A stretch of 64,000 nucleotides of DNA from Cladobotryum mycophilum (taxonomy: Eukaryota; Ascomycota; Sordariomycetes; Hypocreales; Hypocreaceae): positions 3,410,001 to 3,474,000 of the forward strand of contig JAVFKD010000004.1 in assembly GCA_036429605.1 (NCBI GenBank), written 5' to 3'. Each line of letters begins with the position of its first letter. Position 1 is the stretch's first letter. Of this stretch, positions 57,203 to 64,000 are shown piece by piece. The notes beneath the pieces are model-generated. The model did no database searches. It saw only the letters and a list, made by a program, of their open reading frames with translations, and was not told the DNA's origin. Position numbers and translations under genes: made by a program.

Positions 57203-58128
57203 ATGTGGGGGATCATTCGACGCTTCTCGTCTGAAGACGAAACACGCATGGAATCGTACGAGCATAATCACCACGGAACCCTCAATGACGGGATCAGCGA
57301 CGTCTTCACACCGGTGAGGCGCTACTTGAGCCCCTTCCGCCCTCCGCCCTTGGATCCCATTATGCTTCATGGCTACAAGGACAACACTCCGAGCAGCTCC
57401 AAGCTGCTGACCGTCGCGGTAGCAGAGGAGATTCGCACCATGGTGCCAGAGCGGCTCCGCATCACAGAAGACTGGAATCTCGTATACAGCCTTGAGCAGC
57501 ACGGCGCAAGTTTGGCTACACTTTACCAGAAGTGCGGACACTATGCAGGCATGAGAGTGGGCTTTGTACTGGTGGTTAAAGACCAAGAGGGTGGCGTGAG
57601 TACTCAACTCCCCCCCTCCCCCTTTCTCTCTCTTTCTCTTCCTTGACCCATTGTCCACGTTCCATCCATAGCTGACCACCACGATAATAGACTTTCGGCG
57701 CCTACCTCTCCGAATATCCTCACCCGGCATCTTCATACTTTGGGAACGGCGAATGTTTTCTCTGGACAGCCTCGACATTGGTATCTCTGCCACCACCTCC
57801 TTCCGCCGATACAACCCACATGACGCGTAGTACGACCCTTGCGCCACCCCCAACGTCCGGTACCTCATCGCCGGGCTCTTACGAAACAACCCCAGGCATT
57901 CGATTCAAGGCGTTTCCCTACAGTGGCCTCAACGATTTCTATATCAACTGCGAATCCTCATTTTTAAGTGTTGGCTCAGGCGGCGGGCATTACGGTCTGT
58001 GGCTAGACGACTCCCTCGATGTGGGACATAGCTCCACATGCGAAACGTTCGGCAATGAGCCTCTTAGCGATGCTGGACATAAGTTCAGCGTAATAGGCGT
58101 AGAGTTGTGGGTGATTGGTGCCTCTTGA
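57203..58128 (+). CDS. OXR1: OXR1-type TLDc-domain protein
   Basis: Exons are 57203-57595 and 57691-58128, giving 276 residues. TLDc proteins protect cells from oxidative damage; yeast Oxr1 also promotes V-ATPase disassembly. The TLDc domain runs from about residue 65 (SSSKLLTVAVAEEIRTMVPE) to the end. It includes WNLVYSLEQHGASLATLY, GFVLVVKDQEGGTFGAYLSE, FGNGECFLWT, NDFYINCESSFLSVGSGGGH, YGLWLDDSLDVGHSSTC and FSVIGVELW. A Ser/Thr/Pro-rich insertion (about residues 162-195) sits between the FLW strand and the FPYSGLND strand, as in other filamentous fungi. The intron has GTGAGT, GCTGAC and ATAG signals. Confidence 0.92.
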
Positions 58129-58630
58129 GCGACGGCTTGCGTGTCAGTCTTGAGTGCTTTGTGGAATAAGATGACCACTTTGGTGCTTGTCGACCATTTT
58201 CGTTACTTTCATTTATCAGTGGGCTCTTTTCCTGATAGTTATTACGGCATGATTGGCGTTGTTAAACAAGAATATTTGCTTTTTCTTTCTTTCTTTTCCC
58301 CTCATCTGGGACAAGGATGTCTACTATCTAATATGTACATATATCTTTGCATATATGTATATTCTGCCAGGATATTATACAGAGGTTGCAGATTCCCTCG
58401 GTGGAATAACAAAGGAAATCAGAATGGAGGGTATGAAATCTTACAGCTGGTGGAATGGCTTTAGCTGAACTCAAACATCCTACGATACCCAAACTTGAAC
58501 AGGCATCTTTTGCCAGAATAATCGTTTTCTTACCAGTTTCCATTCCTACTTGCACTAGCAGTCCTGGCAGCAATCTGTCCAGAATAGTCGGGCATCATTT
58601 TTGCGGGTTTAGTTATGTCGACTTCTCCTC
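58129..58630. other. Convergent intergenic region
   Basis: 3' flanks of OXR1 and HEM4. No supported ORF; plus-strand ORFs are antisense to HEM4. Confidence 0.5.
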
Positions 58631-59653
58631 TTATGTCTCACCTTTTGTTCGTTTTGACTCAAATGCGATAATGCCTTGCATGACTCCAGCAGGAGTTGGT
58701 GCTTCTGCGCAGACATCAGGCTCAAAATTAAAGTTGTTGACAAGATGGTTCCTTGTGGTGGGACCAATGGTAGCAACGAAAGTCTTGCCATCCCGACCAC
58801 TGGACACAAACTTTCCGGTAACATCGTCAAGCAAACCAAGGCCGCGAAGCAATCCATCACAGCCTGTTGGTGAGAAGACGACAACCCATCTCGAGGAGAT
58901 GGACTGTGTTTCTTGCAGTACATTTTCCAAGTCGGCAGGAAATGACTCCATAACGCCGGTTCCATAGACAACTTCCTCGGCAACTTCAATCCTCTGATTC
59001 TTGGCGAGAGCAGGATCCATCAGAGTTTTCGGAATGATATCTCTGCGCTGCTCGCCGACGGGAAAGAGTAGCGGTGGAAGCGTCGAGCGCCCATCCTTGC
59101 CATACCATTCAGCATAGTGTGGGAGAATGAATCGTGCGAGGGCATCGCCATTCCCTGTGTGGCCTCCGAATATCTGGATGGGAGGCTGTTGTGGCACGGC
59201 TCCGATGGCACGCGTAGTAGCAGGGCCTACGCTATAGATGGGCACATGTTGAAGATGGGGCCATTCTGGGTCGTCTTTTGGAGGGGCGTCATATACAAGT
59301 TAGCAATTGGAGAAAATAATTCTTGAAGGGATCATGGTTCTAAACGAACCGTTTTCAGGACCTTCCTGGACGATATGCGCGAATACTTCAACAGCCCGTT
59401 GGGAGGTGAAGATTAAGCCACCAAATTCACAGTCCTGGTTTGCCCCAATCCGTCGTCCTCGGAGAAGAGACCGTAGTCTATTGATCCCTTCATCTTCGAA
59501 TCTGTGGAGAAGAACAGGGACAAAGCGTGGAGCGAATTGAAAGCCATTGTGGGAAGTCGAGAGAAGCTCCTCGTACGAGTCTCCCGGAGTCGATTTTGTC
59601 TTGAGGAGCAGAACCGGTATTGGTTGCGCCGGAAGGTCGGCAGCAGAGGGCAT
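58631..59653 (-). CDS. HEM4: Uroporphyrinogen-III synthase
   Basis: Exons are 59350-59653 and 58631-59274, giving 315 residues. The enzyme cyclises and inverts ring D of hydroxymethylbilane to make uroporphyrinogen III for haem and sirohaem. The two-domain HemD fold is recognisable: PVLLLKTKS at the N-terminus, GGLIFTSQRAVEVF, PIYSVGPATTRAIGA, LLFPVGEQRRDIIP, VVYGTG, WVVVFSPTGCDGLLRGLG, FVATIGPTTRNHL and the family-typical C-terminal APTPAGVMQGI. The intron has an off-consensus GTTCGT donor but a GCTAAC branch site, an AAAAG acceptor and exact phase. The ATG at 59653 is chosen over upstream in-frame codons because PSAADLPAQPIPVLLLK starts as in related proteins. Confidence 0.93.
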
Positions 59654-60060
59654 GGCGGGTGGCCACGGCCTATGGCAGCATTCACACCATAAAATCAGGA
59701 ACAAAAGTCGTCGTTCAAAGCAGAATCAGGTCATGTATGTGCCGTAGAATGTGGAAGCTGGGCCAACGGAGAGGATCCTCTGGGAACATGACGCAAAAGG
59801 TGGGATGTCCGGCCCCGATGTGTGGAGGGGCATCGGAGTTGCTTATCGATAAGATACATACCCAAACAAATGTTGGAGATGGCTTCGGCGCATTCCAATT
59901 TGGAGCTGACAAATTTACATTACGAGACTACTAGCTTTTCTATACCTTATCAACGCCTCAGACATTATGCCATTTGGTGCCTCAAAGAATTAACGACGTT
60001 CCATATTTTCTACTGTCAGAATTTCTTGGGGTTAAAACTGCTTCCGCATACCTAATTACA
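59654..60060. promoter_or_regulatory. Divergent promoter shared by HEM4 and ERV1
   Basis: 407 bases separate the two start codons, so both promoters must lie here. No classical TATA box or CCAAT motif stands out. A/T-rich stretches lie close to the ERV1 start. The arrangement permits shared regulation but does not prove it. Confidence 0.5.
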
Positions 60061-60735
60061 ATGGCGGACGATACTAGACATTTCGATGCCACAACGTCTA
60101 CACCTCCTCCGATAGCAACAGAATCTGCAGCTGGTACAGAACAGGCCCCAAAGAAGTTCCCCAAGGGTGTTGTCCTTGGGAAAGATGGCAAGCCGTGAGT
60201 CATCTGTTCCATGTCCGGCAACAACGGAGCTACCCCCTATCCCAAGCTTCCATGGTCCACTAACAGTGTTTGCTCAAATAGATGTCGAAACTGTACGTCT
60301 TTCGCCTCATGGGCCGCGCAAGCCAAGGGGACTGTGAAACAGGATACCGAAGCCAACAAGACAAGAGCTACAATGGCAGTCAATGGCCCCCCCGCGGACT
60401 GCCCTCCAGACGTTGAGCAACTTGGTCGCAGCACCTGGACACTTCTCCATTCTATCGCCGCTACATATCCCGAACAGCCCTCGCGTACACAACAATCAGA
60501 TCTGCTGAGCTTCGTCGGTCTCTTTTCCAAACTATACCCTTGCTGGGTGTGCGCCGAGGATTTCCAGGGCCACCTCGCCAAAGACAAACCTCCAGTGGCC
60601 AGCCGGGCCGAGTTTTCGCAGTGGCTATGTCGCGCGCATAACGATGTCAATAAGAAGCTGGGAAAGCCCGTGTTTGACTGCTCTCGCTGGGACGAGCGTT
60701 GGCGAACGGGTTGGAAGGATGGACGGTGTGATTGA
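60061..60735 (+). CDS. ERV1: Mitochondrial intermembrane-space sulfhydryl oxidase
   Basis: Exons are 60061-60194 and 60282-60735, giving 195 residues. Erv1 reoxidises Mia40 in the intermembrane-space disulfide relay and passes electrons through FAD to cytochrome c. It has a flexible N-terminal part with the shuttle pair CRNC, whose Pro-Cys junction is assembled by the intron. The Erv/ALR domain has DVEQLGRSTWTLLHSIAATY, the active-site CWVC in YPCWVCAEDF, SQWLCRAHNDVNKKLGKPVF and the structural cysteines around DCSRWDERW. All expected motifs and the length agree. No cleavable presequence is needed for this protein. Confidence 0.95.
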
Positions 60736-61673
60736 ACATCAATTCGACAGGCATCGCAAATTCTTGCCATTTTTTTGCTAACACACTGGACTAGGGAAGT
60801 TTAGGGTCTGGCAACACTCTACAAGAAAAACGTTCGCGCTGTGCGTGCGTATGTAACAGTACTGAGGATTAAGAGAAGCAATTGGTGAATTATCGGCGTT
60901 TGGGAAAGATAGAATCTCCTGTCAATTCATTTTCATCTGTATCATAGCATAGTAAGGGCAGAGTGATCAGTGCGTAGGATATGACCCGCAGCAGCACAGG
61001 GCCATTACCAAAGAGGCAGAAACACACTCCTACTCAATAAAGATATGTAAATACATATATTACGACTAATTTGACCGCACGAGTCCTAAACAGAACGACT
61101 AACACAATAGGAACGAGAACTGATATGGAATATTCATCAACAGCAGAGGATGCCGTTTTTGGTAGGAACCCGGGCGATCCGGATGTAACCTATCGAGGTC
61201 CAGATTGCTGCTCTATTACATCACTATCCATGTCGTGTCCAACTACCGGCACATGGATAGCAGATGATGGGCGATGCGGTCATGGGTGAAATTACATTTT
61301 CGAGTGTTGGACGTCCATATCCGGACTTTTGTAAATACTCCTTTGCAACCGAGAACATCCGAATCGCGAAATCATCCGTCGTATGACTTTTTGAGGTCCG
61401 TTGTGTGATATCTTTTACAGCACTATATAAGACAAGTAACAAGCAATTAATTCCGACATCAAATCAAAACCGTAAGAAACAACCAATTCATTCCATACTC
61501 TATCAAGGTTCATTGATTGTAAGTGGCGAACGCGGGGTCAAGATCACACCACAATCGAATCGAATCAGACGAGGAGCTGAAAGTTGGCACTTACATTTAT
61601 AAACACCCCCCCCCGTCAGGTAGCAGCAGCAACGTGAACTACACACTATACAACATCACAACCACTCTCAGTT
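60736..61673. other. Intergenic region and pyruvate decarboxylase promoter
   Basis: No gene is supported. A 72-codon ORF (61071-61289) lacks an ATG at its 5' end and any feature. The last 200 bases carry the promoter signals listed next. Confidence 0.5.
61483..61614 (+). promoter_or_regulatory. Core promoter of pyruvate decarboxylase: CCAAT, TATAAA and C9 tract
   Basis: CCAAT is at 61483-61487, TATAAA at 61598-61603 and a run of nine C at 61606-61614. The TATA box lies 71 bases before the ATG, a normal position for a strongly expressed glycolytic or fermentative fungal gene. The C run directly after TATA is unusual. These are sequence matches only. Confidence 0.5.
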
Positions 61674-63597
61674 ATGGCAGATATCAGAGTACAGAATCTT
61701 GAGCAACCGATCGATGTTGCTGAATACCTGTTCAGACGGCTCCACGAAATTGGTGTCCGCTCTGTTCACGGCGTACCAGGCGATTATAATCTTGTCGCTC
61801 TCGACTATCTGCCGAAATGTGGTCTGAAATGGGTTGGCAGTGTAAATGAGCTCAATGCTGGTAAGTCAATTCATTGACTAGCAGCTCATACAAGGGGAGC
61901 TATTCTACTTATCCAGACACTGACGTCTGTTTACAGCATACGCCGCCGACGGCTATGCCCGAGTAAAGAAAATAGGCGCGCTCATCACCACCTTTGGAGT
62001 CGGAGAACTCTCAGCCATCAATGGTGTTGCCGGTGCTTATTCAGAGCATATCCCTGTCGTACACATTGTTGGCTGCCCGTCCACCATCTCGCAGCGCGAC
62101 GGAATACTGCTGCATCACACGCTTGGTAATGGAAACTATAATGTGTTCGCTGAGATGAGCGCCCAGATCTCCTGCGAGGTTGCCAAGCTCAACAATCCAA
62201 GCGAAATTGCTGCCCAGATTGACCACGCACTTCGCCAATGTTGGATCCTTTCTCGTCCCATTTACATCATGCTTCCCACCGACATGGTCCAATCAAAGGT
62301 TGAGGGGGCTAGACTTCAAACCCTGATTGATCTCTCTGATCGAGAGAATGAAGCTGAGAGAGAAAACTATGTCGTTGACGTCGTTCTCAAGTATCTCCGA
62401 GCGGCGAAATACCCCATAATTCTCGTCGATGGCTGCGCCATCCGCCATCGTGTCCTTGACGAAGTTCACGAATTGATCGAGAAGACTAAGCTTCCTGTTT
62501 TTGTCGCTCCCATGGGGAAAGGTGCAGTTAATGAGGAGCATTCCTCGTTTGGCGGCGTATATGCCGGCGAAGGATCATATCCTCCCCAAGTCAAGAATAT
62601 TGTTGAGTCTTCGGATCTCATTCTAACTATCGGCGCTCTCAAGGTATGCATAGCCTCTGTACTATCTATCAGAGTTGCATGCGCATACTAATGTCTATCG
62701 CTCCAGAGCGACTTCAACACCGCCGGTTTCTCATACAGAACTTCACAGCTACACACTATTGATCTTCATAGCGACCACTGTGTAGTCAGATACTCAACCT
62801 ATCCCGGCGTTCAGATGAAGGGTGTGTTGCGCCAACTAATTGACAAGATCCAAATAAATCAGCTCAACGTACAGCCTTCGCCAATCGTTCAAAATGAAGT
62901 GACCAAGAACTTCGATGAATCACCGACGATCACTCAGACTTGGTTTTGGCCACGGGTCGGGGAATTTCTCAGAAAAGATGATATTGTTGTCACGGAAACC
63001 GGCACCGCCAATTTCGGTATATGGGATACCAAGTTTCCCTCTGGTGTCACGGCACTCAACCAAGTGCTCTGGGGGAGTATCGGATGGTCAGTTGGCGCCT
63101 GTCAGGGTGCTGCACTCGCAGCTGCAGATATGGGAGTCGATCGAAGGACTATACTCTTTGTCGGCGATGGGTCATTCCAACTTACGGCTCAGGAGCTGAG
63201 CACCATGATCCGCCGCGGCCTAAAACCGATTATGTGAGTCATTATTGATGTGCCTAATGGAGTTGTAAAGCAGTTTCAGTACTAATGCCATGGCAGCTTT
63301 CTCATTTGCAACGAGGGATACACCATTGAGAGGTTTATCCATGGCATGGAAGAAGAGTACAATGATATCGCCGCTTGGGACTTTAAGGCGCTCGTGGACG
63401 TCTTTGGAGGAGAAAAGACGGCCAAGAAGTTTGTTGTCAAGACCAAAGATGAGATCAACCAATTGTTGGACGATCCACCATTCGCCTCTGCTAATTGTCT
63501 ACAATTTGTTGAGCTGTATATGCCCAAGAAGGATGCACCACGAGCATTGGTCATGACAGCAGAGGCAAGCGCAAGGAATAATGCAAAGACAGAATAA
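61674..63597 (+). CDS. PDC1: Pyruvate decarboxylase
   Basis: Exons are 61674-61860, 61937-62643, 62707-63233 and 63297-63597, giving 573 residues. The enzyme decarboxylates pyruvate to acetaldehyde with thiamine diphosphate, the first step of ethanol fermentation, in the cytosol. The cofactor Glu is in SVNELNAAYAADGYAR, the catalytic His pair is His122-His123 (LLHHTLGNG), and the ThDP/Mg motif starts at GDGSF (451-455) and ends in CNEGYTIERF. The motif is spliced across the last intron. The TETGTANFGIWDTKFP and WGSIGWSVGACQGAALA segments are typical of PDC and argue against related acetolactate synthases. No defects seen. Confidence 0.96.
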
Positions 63598-64000
63598 TGA
63601 TTACATGTCGTTAGAACACGAGGAAGCGCAATGTGGAATTATCGTGGGTGGCTGGCGGTGAGACTAAGAATGGAAGCATTTTAAGGCAGAAAATGTACAA
63701 CATAACGACTTTATAAAGGCTCAAAGCTACACCCAAGTGGATGAACAGTTATATAAAAAGCAGTCCAAGTATTTATTGAAATAAGTAGGAATATTCATAA
63801 AAGAATTAAAAGAATCCACATATATTCTACCATACGCGAAGAAACAGCCACGTGATGATAGTGTTCTAGGGTAGGTAGAGAATTTGGATTTGACGTACTG
63901 CAAAATTCAATTGGCCCCACTACATCAGCAAAAGACTTACCTATGTCCTCTCCAAAGCCTCACGCTTGTTCTAATCCATCATCCTCAATAATCTCGCTCG
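63598..64000. other. 3' flank of pyruvate decarboxylase to window end
   Basis: AT-rich, no ORF recognised. A CACGTG hexamer lies near 63851-63856 and a GGGTAGGTAGAG motif near 63869-63880. They may belong to the promoter of a gene beyond the window. Confidence 0.45.

Noticed and set aside
14345..63597. A secondary-metabolite or other gene cluster
   Set aside because: Gene functions are unrelated housekeeping roles, with no polyketide synthase, NRPS, terpene cyclase or transporter set; only the 14-21 kb block is accessory-looking.

Overview
The window is nuclear DNA of a filamentous ascomycete, most likely a Sordariomycete of the order Hypocreales. This rests on many short introns (about 50-120 nt) with GT...AG ends and CTAAC/CTGAC-like branch sites, fungal-type gene content, and a Fus3/Kss1-class MAP kinase of 356 residues that looks like the Pmk1/Fmk1 proteins of that group. 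I cannot name the genus. I see no rRNA, tRNA, CRISPR array, transposon or prokaryotic operon.

Layout. 1-0.55 kb: 3' end of an unknown gene. 1.8-2.9 kb: a Whi5/Nrm1-type G1/S co-repressor. 3-7.1 kb: gene-poor. 7.2-9.7 kb: a zincin metallopeptidase with a C-terminal jacalin-like domain. 11.2-12.2 kb: phosphatidylserine synthase. 13.0-13.8 kb: GAR1. 14.3-21.0 kb: an accessory-looking block with a membrane-anchored prolyl-4-hydroxylase-like oxygenase, a 75-residue predicted secreted protein, a broken second oxygenase and an M3 oligopeptidase. 21.6-24.5 kb: a SLM1-type BAR/PH protein. 27.0-28.7 kb: LDB17/SPIN90. 29.4-31.3 kb: phospholipid:diacylglycerol acyltransferase. 32.3-33.0 kb: NatC catalytic subunit. 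33.4-34.4 kb: a DUF1917 protein. 35.0-36.3 kb: the WD40 diphthamide protein DPH7. 37.3-41.5 kb: an exportin-5/MSN5 karyopherin. 44.9-47.0 kb: a Zn2Cys6 regulator. 47.7-48.1 kb: a small membrane protein. 49.9-52.9 kb: SEC24. 54.9-56.2 kb: a MAP kinase. 57.2-58.1 kb: OXR1-type TLDc protein. 58.6-59.7 kb: uroporphyrinogen-III synthase. 60.1-60.7 kb: ERV1. 61.7-63.6 kb: pyruvate decarboxylase.

Most genes are single-copy housekeeping functions: lipid synthesis and signalling (PSS, SLM1, PDAT), trafficking (SEC24, LDB17, MSN5), translation and rRNA modification (GAR1, DPH7), and mitochondrial or redox biology (OXR1, HEM4, ERV1). They are separate transcription units, not a pathway cluster. The least ordinary part is the 14-21 kb block between GAR1 and SLM1.

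Four genes (the NRM1-like gene, the M3 peptidase, the DUF1917 gene and SEC24) each need a small frame correction at a G/C homopolymer to give a family-typical protein. A fifth (the zincin) needs either a frame correction or one extra 56-nt intron. Because SEC24 is expected to be essential, consensus errors in the assembly are the simplest explanation. All exon junctions were read by eye from splice signals and frame continuity. Exon lengths sum to whole codons in every model given; for those four genes this holds after the stated correction, and for the zincin after either option. No junction has been checked against transcripts.
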